Source: an uncultured Eubacteriales bacterium (GTDB lineage: Bacteria > Bacillota_A > Clostridia > Oscillospirales > Oscillospiraceae). From it: a stretch of 44,653 bases of DNA. A program made the translations under genes and the position numbers. The notes beneath the pieces were generated by a model that searched no databases, was not told where the DNA came from, and saw only the letters and a program-made list of their open reading frames with translations. Each line of letters begins with the position of its first letter. Position 1 is the stretch's first letter. The DNA is taken from assembly GCA_949742895.1 (NCBI GenBank), contig CATJRT010000246.1, positions 1-44,653 of the forward strand. Reading direction: 5' to 3'. Below are positions 8,495 through 16,420 of the stretch, piece after piece.

Positions 8495-8702
8495 GGTCTC
8501 CAAGTGGCCCTCCGGCAGGCGGTATCCATAGGCCGGAGGGATAAAAGGGAAGTCAAGTGAGATTCTTGTACGAACGGGTCACTGTAATCGCTGAGCCGAT
8601 CCCCGCCGCGCAAAAGCGCGGAGCGAACGTCATTGCGGCATGCGTCGTGAGAAGGCGGGGGAAAGTGCGATGAAGCGTAGTCAGGAAACCTGCTTGAAGA
8701 CC
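8495..8702 (+). promoter_or_regulatory. Cobalamin riboswitch 2
   Basis: Cobalamin aptamer segments in order: AAAAGGGAAGTCAAGTGAGA, then GGGTCACTGTAATCG, then GAGAAGGCGGGG, then B12 box GTCAGGAAACCTGC. P1 is formed by GGTCTCCAAG (8495-8504) and CTTGAAGACC (8693-8702) with one mismatch. It has a long 5' arm hairpin (GGCCCTCCGG region). The downstream gene is an alcohol dehydrogenase, an unusual target. Confidence 0.88.
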
Positions 8703-8803
8703 GGAAAAAGGGCCCCCGTATTGGCGCAAGTATCCGTGTTTTGCAAACAGGCTTTTTCGCGCAACGCAGGTATGCGCTGGGCTTTCTTTGCACACGGAAA
8801 AAT

Positions 8804-8841
8804 CGGGATTGCTCTTTTGAAGCGGTTCCGGTTTTCTTTTT
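8804..8841 (+). terminator. Probable riboswitch 2 terminator (wobble-rich)
   Basis: CGGGATTGCT (8804-8813) pairs with AGCGGTTCCG (8821-8830) using three G-U pairs, followed by GTTTTCTTTTTG. It is weaker than the riboswitch 1 terminator, which could allow leaky expression. Confidence 0.55.
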
Positions 8842-8951
8842 GTCGGGACGGTTGGAAGGGCTGTGGAAATCACGGTTGATTGTAAAGGGAAAAACGGGCG
8901 AGGCTCCAACGGGAACCACGCCTGCAATAAATCATTTGGAGGTTACCTATC

Positions 8952-10127
8952 ATGGCAAGATTCACATTACCCAGAGATCTGTATCATGGCAAGGACGCGC
9001 TGGACGCGCTGAAAGGACTGGAAGGCAAACGGGCTTTTGTCGTTGTGGGCGGCGGTAGCATGAAGCGCTTCGGTTTTCTGGACAAGGTTTGCGCCAACTT
9101 GAAGGAGGCCGGCATGGCGGTGGAGCTGTTCGAGGGCGTGGAGCCCGACCCCTCCGTGGAGACCGTCATGAAGGGCGCGGCGGCGATGACAAATTTCCAG
9201 CCTGACTGGATCGTGGCCATCGGCGGCGGCTCCCCCATTGACGCGGCTAAGGCCATGTGGGCTTTCTATGAGTATCCGGAAACCACCTTTGAGTCGCTGT
9301 GCGTCCCCTTCAACTTCCCCAAGCTGCGTGTCAGGGCCCGCTTCTGCGCCATTCCCTCCACCTCCGGCACCGCCACCGAGGTGACCGCTTTTTCCGTCAT
9401 TACCGATTACGCAAAGGGCATCAAGTATCCTCTGGCCGATTTCAACATCACGCCCGACGTTGCCATCGTCGATCCCGCTCTGGCGGAGACCATGCCCAAG
9501 AAGCTGGTTGCCCACACCGGCATGGATGCCATGACCCACGCCATTGAGGCTTATGTGTCCACCCTCCACTGCGATTACACCGATCCTCTGGCCCTCCACG
9601 CCATTGAGATGATCTCCGCCGATCTGGTGGACAGCTACAACGGCGACATGGAGGCCCGCGCCCGGATGCACGACGCCCAGTGTCTGGCCGGCATGGCGTT
9701 CTCCAACGCTCTGCTGGGCATCGTTCACTCCATGGCCCACAAGACCGGCGCCGCCTACTCAGGGGGGCATATCGTCCACGGCTGCGCTAATGCCATGTAT
9801 CTGCCCAAGGTCATTGCCTACAACGCCAAGGAGCCGGAGGCCGAAAAGCGCTATGGCAAAATTGCCGCGTTCCTGGGCTTGGAGCCCACCAGCAAGGCGC
9901 TCATTGCCCACATCCAGGCGATGAACGCAAAGCTGGGCATTCCCACCTGCATCCACGACTATGAAGGCGGCATCATCCACGAGAAAGAATTTCTGGAGAA
10001 GCTGCCCCAGGTGGCAGAACTGGCCGTAGGTGATGCCTGCACCGGTTCCAATCCCCGCACGATCACGCCGGACGTCATGGAGAAGCTGCTGCGTTGCTGC
10101 TTCTATGACGAGGAAGTGAATTTCTAA
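8952..10127 (+). CDS. Iron-containing (group III) alcohol dehydrogenase
   Basis: A 391-residue NAD(P)-dependent alcohol dehydrogenase of the iron-activated family, interconverting alcohols and aldehydes in the cytoplasm. The nucleotide-binding GGGSPIDAAKA is at about residue 96. Metal ligands Asp192, His196, His259 and His273 keep the 4/63/14 spacing of FucO. GGAGG (8938-8942) positions ATG 8952. The substrate cannot be read; 1,3-propanediol, butanol or lactaldehyde types are all possible. Cobalamin-riboswitch control means it should be made when corrinoid is scarce, so it may serve a B12-independent redox route. It is monocistronic. Confidence 0.93.
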   Translation: MARFTLPRDLYHGKDALDALKGLEGKRAFVVVGGGSMKRFGFLDKVCANLKEAGMAVELFEGVEPDPSVETVMKGAAAMTNFQPDWIVAIGGGSPIDAAKAMWAFYEYPETTFESLCVPFNFPKLRVRARFCAIPSTSGTATEVTAFSVITDYAKGIKYPLADFNITPDVAIVDPALAETMPKKLVAHTGMDAMTHAIEAYVSTLHCDYTDPLALHAIEMISADLVDSYNGDMEARARMHDAQCLAGMAFSNALLGIVHSMAHKTGAAYSGGHIVHGCANAMYLPKVIAYNAKEPEAEKRYGKIAAFLGLEPTSKALIAHIQAMNAKLGIPTCIHDYEGGIIHEKEFLEKLPQVAELAVGDACTGSNPRTITPDVMEKLLRCCFYDEEVNF

Positions 10128-10150
10128 AATGCGCGGAGATTTGGCACACG

Positions 10151-10226
10151 ATATAAACACGGAAGTGTTTATATAAGCTCGTTTCTCTTTGTAAGGCGGG
10201 GGGAGGCCGGTGATCAGCGGCCTCCC
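10151..10226. terminator. Two hairpins between convergent genes
   Basis: ATATAAACAC (10151-10160) pairs perfectly with GTGTTTATAT (10165-10174) around a GGAA loop; GGGAGGCCG (10201-10209) pairs with CGGCCTCCC (10218-10226). Neither has a strong T-run, but their place between convergent 3' ends suggests termination. Confidence 0.5.
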
Positions 10227-10255
10227 TCTGTCGCTTGCAAGGGATACATCTTCGT

Positions 10256-11776
10256 TCAAAGAAGATCGTCCCCAAGCGCCTCCCTGCAGGCGTCGCGCAG
10301 GGACTGCTCCCGCTCCCGGTAGAGCAGTCTCCTGCTGCAGCGCAGATAGGGCTCGCAACCGTGGAGGCAGATGAAATCCATCCCCCGCTCCAGACGGGTC
10401 AGCGCCGACATAAATAAAATTATCTCCTGGCCGTCGCCGAAGCAGTCCGTCAGGAAGGCAAAGGCCCTGTCCAACTGCGCCTTCACCGCTTTCACCAGCT
10501 CTGCCCGCCAGGCAACCTCTTTCTGGAACAGCGCCTTGATTTGCAGGAACCCCTCTGCCTTGTCCCGGACGGAGACCGCTTTCAGCGTAAGCTCATACTC
10601 CGCCAGCCGGGACAGCACCCACCGCTCCGCATCCTCCTCTTGGGCGGAAATTGCACCGGCTTCCTTCTTGACCCGCAACGCCTCCCGGCGGCTCTGGATG
10701 AAATCGCTAAGGCATTCCATATCCGCTCTGTCCTTCATAAACAGCTTGAAAGTGTCCAATGCTTGATGCAGGGCTGTGGCATTTCGGTCCGTCCTCTCAT
10801 AACGGATAAGCTGGCCGTCTAAATAATCCAGGATCAAGTTTACTACGGCAATGCGTTCATCGAAAGGGGCTTGCCGCCCCATGGCGGTATAGGGAGCGGC
10901 GTCAACTGAACCGTCCAGAATCTCTGGAATGCCGTAAGCGGTTCCGTATTTCTCATAAAGCCGGAAATAGCCCGCAAAGCTTCTGGCAATATCCTCGTTG
11001 CGGAGATATTGGGCGATCTGCGCCTCCGCAGCGGGGATGTCCAGGCTCTCATAGCCGCGCAGCAGCTCCGACAGATCCTCCCAGCCCCGGGCCGTGACGA
11101 AAGAGAGGCCATCCGCCCTCCGTTCCACACGGTAGAAGTGGTCCTCGTGGACGCCGAGATAGGAGAGGATGGCTCCATGGAGGCGTTTCTGACGGGCATA
11201 GTCCATCCACGCCGCCAGCTCCGGCGCCACGTCAATCTGCCGAACCCGGTCCAGGGTCACTACGTCGAACTCCCGGGCGGAGCGGTTATATCCCGGCGGG
11301 TTCCCCGCCGCCACGATCAGCCAGCCCTCGGGGATCTTATGATTCCCGAAGGTCTTGTTCTGCAAAAATTGCAGCATAGTGGGGGCCAGCGTCTCGGAAA
11401 CGCAGTTGATCTCGTCCAGAAACAAAATTCCCTCACCCTTCCCGGTCCGCTCCATGCAGTCGTAGACCGAGGCCACGATCTCGCTGAGGGTATACGACGT
11501 CACGCTCACCGATGTTCCCTGGTAGTCCCGCGTCTCGATGTGGGGCAGTCCGATGGCGCTCTGGCGGGTGTGGTGGGTCATGGTGTAGGACACCAGTCCT
11601 ACGCCCGCTTCCGCTGCGGCCTGGGCCACCACCGCTGTCTTGCCGATCCCCGGCGGTCCCATCAACAGCAGGGGCCGCTGGCAGGCGGCTGGAAAGACGT
11701 ACCGCCCCGTCTCGTCCCTGCGGAAATAGGTCCGCAGGGCGTTTTTGATTTCCTGCTTTGCGTCTTGGATGTTCAT
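10256..11776 (-). CDS. MoxR-family AAA+ ATPase
   Basis: A 506-residue AAA+ ATPase with Walker A GPPGIGKT (residues 40-47), Walker B GILFLDEIN (about 116-124), sensor-type AAGNPPG and an arginine-finger region LDRVRQIDV. The long C-terminal helical part (after about residue 300) is typical of MoxR proteins working with VWA partners. ATG 11776 is preferred over 11785 because the AGAGGA site is spaced for it. It follows the VWA gene by 13 bases. MoxR-VWA pairs act as chaperones for cofactor or metal insertion. The neighbouring cobaltochelatase recalls CobS/CobT, but this is only an analogy. Confidence 0.85.
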   Translation of the reverse strand: MNIQDAKQEIKNALRTYFRRDETGRYVFPAACQRPLLLMGPPGIGKTAVVAQAAAEAGVGLVSYTMTHHTRQSAIGLPHIETRDYQGTSVSVTSYTLSEIVASVYDCMERTGKGEGILFLDEINCVSETLAPTMLQFLQNKTFGNHKIPEGWLIVAAGNPPGYNRSAREFDVVTLDRVRQIDVAPELAAWMDYARQKRLHGAILSYLGVHEDHFYRVERRADGLSFVTARGWEDLSELLRGYESLDIPAAEAQIAQYLRNEDIARSFAGYFRLYEKYGTAYGIPEILDGSVDAAPYTAMGRQAPFDERIAVVNLILDYLDGQLIRYERTDRNATALHQALDTFKLFMKDRADMECLSDFIQSRREALRVKKEAGAISAQEEDAERWVLSRLAEYELTLKAVSVRDKAEGFLQIKALFQKEVAWRAELVKAVKAQLDRAFAFLTDCFGDGQEIILFMSALTRLERGMDFICLHGCEPYLRCSRRLLYREREQSLRDACREALGDDLL

Positions 11777-11789
11777 AGTGCACATTCCT

Positions 11790-13052
11790 CTACTCTGTCA
11801 GTCCCTCCAGGACCAGCCGGACGGCCCAGGGCGGTACATGTTCCATATAATCGCTCTTACGGAGAAAAACAAAGGCGGTTTGGTAGTCGGCCCGCTCCCT
11901 GGGATAGACTCCGTCGCCGTCTGTGAAGTACAGCAGAGCTTTCAGATCCCTAAGCTCTTTCCTCCGGCGTAGCTCCTCCACATAGCGGAATACCGGCGTA
12001 AAGTCCGTGCCGCCCCGGCCCTGGATAGTGATGCGTCCGCAACTCTCCAGCCATTCCTCTGCCGAGTGGATCACGGTCACGCTCTGGACCAGACAGTCGC
12101 ACTGGATGAGATAGACCTTCATCTTCTGAAAGAAGTTTTCCCGCTGGCTGACGATGGCATAGGTCTCCGCCAGGAACCGCCGCACCGTATCCGCCGAACA
12201 GGAGCCGGAGGTGTCGATGGCGATGACCAGTTCCTCCAGCCGGGACACCTCCTGATACTCCAGCGGCTCGATCAGCGGCAGGTTCCCATACCGCTCCATG
12301 CCGAAGCTGTAGAGCACCAGGTCGAAGTTCTCCGTATCCAGCAGGACCTCCTCCCGTTGGACGGTAAACTGCCGCAGAAAACGGCGGTAGTCGCAGACGC
12401 CCTGCCGTGGGACTTCCAGAATCTCCGCGCCGCTCCCGGCGGTGCGCCCGGGACGGCCGCCTCCACCCCGGCCCGCGCCGGAGGCAAAGCGCTTCCATTT
12501 CCGCAGTCCAGCGGGACTTTTCTCTCCATCCCGGTTCCATAGGGCGTGGCTGTCAAACCGGAAAGCCGCCTCCAGTTCCTCCTGGGAGAAGGGAAACACG
12601 CCTTGTTCCAGCATTTCACACAACTCCTCCGCAGAGCGGGCCTCATTGCTCAGAAAGCGCAGGGAGGCGTCCCGCACCGGGTCCGGCTTCAGCGCCAGCC
12701 GCGGGATCGCTTCCCGTTGAATCATTTGCTCCACCGCCATGTCCGCTGCCATGTCCCACTGCCGTCCCCTCCGTCCGGTAAACGGGTGGAAGCAGAGGCA
12801 GTGCAGCAGCATGTGGAGATACCCTCGACGCACCGCCGCCGGGTCGTCCCGGTACTGCCGCAGCAGTCCGGCGGGTGAAAAGCGGATCGTTTCGCCATCG
12901 GTCCCGATACCCTCCATATCCGCATCAGCCGCAAAGCGCAGAGATGCGAGAGCACTATCCAGATGGGGAAAAAGGCTGAGCAGCTCCGCCAGACAGTTTT
13001 GCAGGATCTGCACCCCAAGCTCAGAGGGAGAAATCTCTGTCGTGGAATCCAT
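11790..13052 (-). CDS. DUF2201-type putative metallopeptidase with C-terminal VWA-like domain
   Basis: A 420-residue partner of the MoxR ATPase. The N-terminal half carries a His-rich HMLLHCLCFHPF segment (His80, His84, His89) at the place where the putative metallopeptidase domain has its metal ligands. A Gly/Arg-rich linker (SGAGRGGGGRPGRTAGSG) leads to a VWA-like domain with MIDAS motif DTSGS near residue 277. The canonical HExxH is not seen, so peptidase activity is doubtful. It overlaps the preceding small gene by about 32 bases, and the MoxR gene follows directly. Confidence 0.8.
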   Translation of the reverse strand: MDSTTEISPSELGVQILQNCLAELLSLFPHLDSALASLRFAADADMEGIGTDGETIRFSPAGLLRQYRDDPAAVRRGYLHMLLHCLCFHPFTGRRGRQWDMAADMAVEQMIQREAIPRLALKPDPVRDASLRFLSNEARSAEELCEMLEQGVFPFSQEELEAAFRFDSHALWNRDGEKSPAGLRKWKRFASGAGRGGGGRPGRTAGSGAEILEVPRQGVCDYRRFLRQFTVQREEVLLDTENFDLVLYSFGMERYGNLPLIEPLEYQEVSRLEELVIAIDTSGSCSADTVRRFLAETYAIVSQRENFFQKMKVYLIQCDCLVQSVTVIHSAEEWLESCGRITIQGRGGTDFTPVFRYVEELRRRKELRDLKALLYFTDGDGVYPRERADYQTAFVFLRKSDYMEHVPPWAVRLVLEGLTE

Positions 13053-13359
13053 ATTGCTCCCCCTTCCAACGCAGCAGCCAGACCAAGGCGGCGGTTTTGC
13101 GCTTCTCCCTGGCGGTACGGAGCAGATCGTCCGTCAGCTTCCCGGTCAGCCAGCCCTCCGCCGCCAGGCCCGCAAGGCCGACCGCGTCGTCCGCCTCAAT
13201 CAGCGCCGCTGCCGCCGGCTGGATCCGGCGGCGCAGGTACTCGCGGTAGGCGTTCCGCGCCTCCGCGTCCGTCTCCTCCCTCAAAAAGCCCTCCAGCGCG
13301 ATGGACAGCCGCAGAGGCTCCTGCTTTGAGGCTGCAAATTTTTGGTACGATCCGTCCAT
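13021..13359 (-). CDS. Small helical protein heading the MoxR-VWA operon
   Basis: A 112-residue soluble, Ala/Leu/Arg-rich protein of unknown function. ATG 13359 has GGGAGG five bases upstream; longer in-frame extensions are not credible because they run into the cbiK end. The pattern of paired helices (VGLAGLAAEGWLTGKLTDDL, then KTAALVWLLRWKGEQYG) resembles ankyrin-like or helical-repeat adaptors. The overlap with the VWA gene argues that it belongs to the complex. Confidence 0.7.
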   Translation of the reverse strand: MDGSYQKFAASKQEPLRLSIALEGFLREETDAEARNAYREYLRRRIQPAAAALIEADDAVGLAGLAAEGWLTGKLTDDLLRTAREKRKTAALVWLLRWKGEQYGFHDRDFSL

Positions 13360-13386
13360 GGAAACCTCCCAAAACGGTTTTTCCTT

Positions 13387-13415
13387 AGTATAATCCCATA
13401 CCGGGCATAACGCAA
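13387..13415 (-). promoter_or_regulatory. Promoter of the MoxR-VWA operon
   Basis: On the minus strand TTGCGT (13415-13410) and TATACT (13392-13387) are separated by 17 bp. It abuts the cbiK terminator, so this module can be expressed independently of riboswitch 3. Confidence 0.65.
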
Positions 13416-13446
13416 GGGGTACGGCGGTCAGACACCGCCGTACCCC
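13416..13446 (-). terminator. Hairpin terminator after cbiK
   Basis: A perfect 13-bp stem (13416-13428 with 13434-13446), loop of five. On the minus strand it is followed by CTTGCGTTAT, a weak T-tract. It separates the riboswitch 3 operon from the MoxR-VWA operon. Confidence 0.65.
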
Positions 13447-13459
13447 TGATTTTCTCCGC

Positions 13460-14215
13460 TTAGAGCAGTTCCTCCAGACGTTCCCGATACATCTCCTGCA
13501 CCCAGGGCAATTCTCCCAGGCCGGTGAAGGAGCAGACAACCGTATGTCCCGCATCCTCCAGCCGGGACTTCCACTCTACGGCCATGTCGTTTCTGGCGTG
13601 GTCTCCCGCTACCAGCATCAACGGCAGCAGATCGATCCGCCGCGCTCCGCCCGGCTCCAGTTGCCGCAGAATATCCTCCAGGCCCGGCCAGCCCTCCACT
13701 GTGCCGATATAAATATCGTTCCGCCCCAAAAAGTTCAGAGCGGTCTGCAAAGCGGGGTAGACCGCGTTGGCAAAGTGTTCTGTGCCATGGCCCATGAACA
13801 CCGCTGCCCCTTCCGTCCTTGCCGGATGCTCCTGAGAGAGATGGTATGCAAACCGCTGTATGTCGCGGTTGTCCGACAGCAGCGGGCGGCCTACGGTCAA
13901 AGCTTCAAACCTGTCCGCCAGCGCGTCAGCCTCGGCCTTCAGCTTGTCGTATTCATACCCGTACAGCAAATGGGTGGGCTGGATAATCACCTGCCGGACA
14001 TTCGCTGCCGAGAGCTGTTCCAAGGCTTCCGTCAAACTCGGAACCTCCTCGCCCCCGCTCTTTAAAATGCGCCGGATGGTGGGACTGGTAAATGCGCGGA
14101 CAAAGATGCGTCCCGGCGCAGTGGCAGCAAGAACTTCCTCTACCGCCGAAATGCTGCGGCGTGCTTCCGGTACGCTAGTGCCAAAACTGGCGGCAACCAA
14201 CGCTTGCTCAGACAT
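13460..14215 (-). CDS. cbiK: Sirohydrochlorin cobaltochelatase
   Basis: A 251-residue class II, ATP-independent chelatase that inserts Co(II) into sirohydrochlorin in the anaerobic (early-cobalt) cobalamin pathway. The opening ALVAASFGTSVPEARRSI is characteristic of CbiK; the metal/catalytic His region is VFMGHGTEHFANAVY near residue 140, and LLPLMLVAGDHARNDM gives the second His cluster. There is no signal peptide, so it is the cytoplasmic short form. It is the last gene of the riboswitch 3 operon, after a BtuFCD-like importer and a CGGC protein. Ferrochelatase-like activity is the main alternative. Confidence 0.93.
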   Translation of the reverse strand: MSEQALVAASFGTSVPEARRSISAVEEVLAATAPGRIFVRAFTSPTIRRILKSGGEEVPSLTEALEQLSAANVRQVIIQPTHLLYGYEYDKLKAEADALADRFEALTVGRPLLSDNRDIQRFAYHLSQEHPARTEGAAVFMGHGTEHFANAVYPALQTALNFLGRNDIYIGTVEGWPGLEDILRQLEPGGARRIDLLPLMLVAGDHARNDMAVEWKSRLEDAGHTVVCSFTGLGELPWVQEMYRERLEELL

Positions 14216-14229
14216 AACTCTCCTCCTTC

Positions 14230-14580
14230 TTAATGGGTCCCAACAATGGTTTCGATGCCCCTACTGTGGAGCAGCTCCCGGATCTTTTCAATATGGGGGC
14301 AAAGCATCCCGTTCTTCCGGTCCTTTACAGCACAGATGCCGATATGCACGATGTCAACGCCGATGCTTTGCAGCCGGTCCAGCTTTTCCAGCATCCCGGC
14401 ATCCGTTTCCGGCTCTGTCCCGCAGCCGTTGCAGTGGAAGAACGCCTCCAGAGAGACGTCTTTCCCAGCGTAAGGCGCAAATCCATGCTCCCGCCGGTTC
14501 CAGGCGTTCAGACAGCCCGCGCCGGTGCAGACCTTGCAGGCGTCCAGGCATGTCAGAACCGCGATCCGCTTCACAGTCAT
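14230..14580 (-). CDS. CGGC-domain protein, second copy
   Basis: A 116-residue paralog of the protein at 6233-6562. Cysteines are at residues 11, 15, 18, 23, 50, 53, 83 and 94; shared blocks are VCTGAxCL, CNGC, and the VGTH/VRGTH ending. ATG 14580 overlaps the ATPase stop (ATGA). Its place between the corrinoid-type importer and cbiK strengthens a cobalt-handling role, which remains inference. Confidence 0.78.
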   Translation of the reverse strand: MTVKRIAVLTCLDACKVCTGAGCLNAWNRREHGFAPYAGKDVSLEAFFHCNGCGTEPETDAGMLEKLDRLQSIGVDIVHIGICAVKDRKNGMLCPHIEKIRELLHSRGIETIVGTH

Positions 14581-15353
14581 TCCTCTCTCCTTCCGCCAGG
14601 ATGAAACAGGATGTGGAGACGTCCGTCTCCGTCCGTCATGATCTGCGCGTCCACCTCGTAGACCTCCCGGATAAATTCCGGTGTCAGCAATGCTTTCGGC
14701 GCACCCTGTCCGATGATCCTGCCGTCCTTTACGGCATACAGCCGGTCGCAGTACATGGCGGCGATATTCAAATCGTGGACGGCGGCAATGACCGTCCGGT
14801 CTAGACTCCGCACCAGGTCCATCAGTTGGAGCTGGTATTTGATGTCCAGATGGTTGGTGGGCTCATCCAGGATCAGGCAGGGCGTCCGCTGGGCCAGGGC
14901 GCGGGCCAGAATCACCCGCTGCTGTTCCCCGCCGGAGAGGGTGGAAAAGGAGCGGTCCGCGAAGGCTGTCATCCCCACTGTCTCCAATGATTCCGCCACG
15001 ATCTGCCAATCTTCGGCGGTATCCCGGTCCAGAGCCCGCTTGTGGGGGGACCGGCCCATGAGCACCACGTCCTTGACGGAGAAATCGAAGTTATAGTAGT
15101 TATGCTGCGCCACCACGGCGACGCGCCGGGCGGAGTCCCGATAGCTGTAGCTGTCCAGAGACTTGCCGTCCAGATACACCGCGCCCTTTGTGGGCTTCAG
15201 TACCCGGTAGATGCACTTGAGGAGAGTGGACTTGCCGCTGCCGTTGGGGCCGATGACGCCCACCAGCTCCCGGTCGCCGATTTCCAGGTCGATGCCCTTG
15301 AGAATGTGGTTGCCGCTCAGGAGGGCTTCCACGGCTTTGGTCTCAATTTTCAT
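14577..15353 (-). CDS. btuD: FecCD/Btu-type importer ATPase
   Basis: A 258-residue cytoplasmic ATPase of the siderophore/cobalamin importer family. Motifs are Walker A GPNGSGKST, signature LSGGEQQRVILARAL, Walker B CLILDEPTNHLD and switch AAVHDLN. It overlaps the permease gene by one base (TGATG) and the CGGC gene by four. The cobalamin riboswitch and cbiK nearby favour corrinoid (BtuD) over iron-siderophore use; sequence alone cannot separate these. Confidence 0.85.
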   Translation of the reverse strand: MKIETKAVEALLSGNHILKGIDLEIGDRELVGVIGPNGSGKSTLLKCIYRVLKPTKGAVYLDGKSLDSYSYRDSARRVAVVAQHNYYNFDFSVKDVVLMGRSPHKRALDRDTAEDWQIVAESLETVGMTAFADRSFSTLSGGEQQRVILARALAQRTPCLILDEPTNHLDIKYQLQLMDLVRSLDRTVIAAVHDLNIAAMYCDRLYAVKDGRIIGQGAPKALLTPEFIREVYEVDAQIMTDGDGRLHILFHPGGRREE

Positions 15354-16417
15354 CAGCCGCCACCTCCGAAACCGTACTTCTTACGGGCCATTAAGTAGAT
15401 AAAACACGGCGCGCCGATCATGGAGGTCAGGATGCCGATTGGCAGCTCCGTACCGGGGATGATGACCCGGCAGGCTACGTCCGCCCACACCAGGAACACC
15501 GCTCCGGACAGGGCGCACAGAGGGATGAGCTTCTTGTGGTCCGTGCCGAAGATCATCCGCACCACATGGGGGACCACCAGCCCCACAAAACCGATCATCC
15601 CGGCTGAGTAGACCGCGAATCCTACCATCGCCGCCGATACCAGCAGATACAGTTGCCGCCAGCGGTGGAGATCCGTTCCCAAGGTAATGGCGCTCTCGTC
15701 GCCCAGGAGCATCAGGTTCAGGTTCCTGTGCTGGGTCCAGAAGAAGCCCGCCCCGAGGAGTGCCACCAACAGTACCGCAACATCGCCCTCCCAGGTGGCC
15801 CCCGCCAGGGAGCCCATCATCCAGTAGGTCACCGTCTGCATCCCCTCCCGGTCATGGGCGGTGTAGACAATGAAGTTGGAAAACGCGCTGCACACGCTGC
15901 TGACCGCCATGCCCGCCAGAAGCAGCTTTACGGAGTTGGCGCGGCTGCCCACATTGGCCAGCCCCACTACCAGGAGCGATACCCCGAAAGCTCCCAGAAA
16001 AGCCATGATGCCGATGGAATTTGCGCCGAATGCCGTTCCAACGCCCACCATAATCGCCAGGGTAGCGCCCAGGGACGCGCCGGAGGAAATGCCAAGCACA
16101 TAGGGGTCCGCCAGGGGGTTTTTCACCACCGCCTGCATGACCACACCGCATACGGACAGGCTCACGCCGATGCCCGCTGCCAGGATCAGCCGGGGCAGGC
16201 GGAGGAACCATACCGCCCGGAAGAGGTTCCCCTCCCCCCAGGCTGGGTCTCCCGCGCCGAAGAGCTTGTAGAAGATCACATGATAGACGTCCGAAATGGG
16301 GATGTCCGTACTGCCAATGGTTACCGCCGCCAGCAGGGACAGTGCCAGCGCCGCCAGCAACAGGACCAGCGCCGCCATCCACAGCGGCGCACCGCGGGTA
16401 TCCTTCCGGCCGGCCAT
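15353..16417 (-). CDS. btuC: FecCD/BtuC-type importer permease
   Basis: A 354-residue permease with about ten membrane segments. Family hallmarks are RLPRLILAAGIGVSLSVCG, NPLADPYVLGISSGASLGAT and GLVVPHVVRMIFG, with a C-terminal LPIGILTSMIGAPCFIYLMA. It starts three bases after the binding-protein gene ends. Ligand is inferred from the cobalamin riboswitch. Confidence 0.88.
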   Translation of the reverse strand: MAGRKDTRGAPLWMAALVLLLAALALSLLAAVTIGSTDIPISDVYHVIFYKLFGAGDPAWGEGNLFRAVWFLRLPRLILAAGIGVSLSVCGVVMQAVVKNPLADPYVLGISSGASLGATLAIMVGVGTAFGANSIGIMAFLGAFGVSLLVVGLANVGSRANSVKLLLAGMAVSSVCSAFSNFIVYTAHDREGMQTVTYWMMGSLAGATWEGDVAVLLVALLGAGFFWTQHRNLNLMLLGDESAITLGTDLHRWRQLYLLVSAAMVGFAVYSAGMIGFVGLVVPHVVRMIFGTDHKKLIPLCALSGAVFLVWADVACRVIIPGTELPIGILTSMIGAPCFIYLMARKKYGFGGGG

Positions 16418-16420
16418 GGC

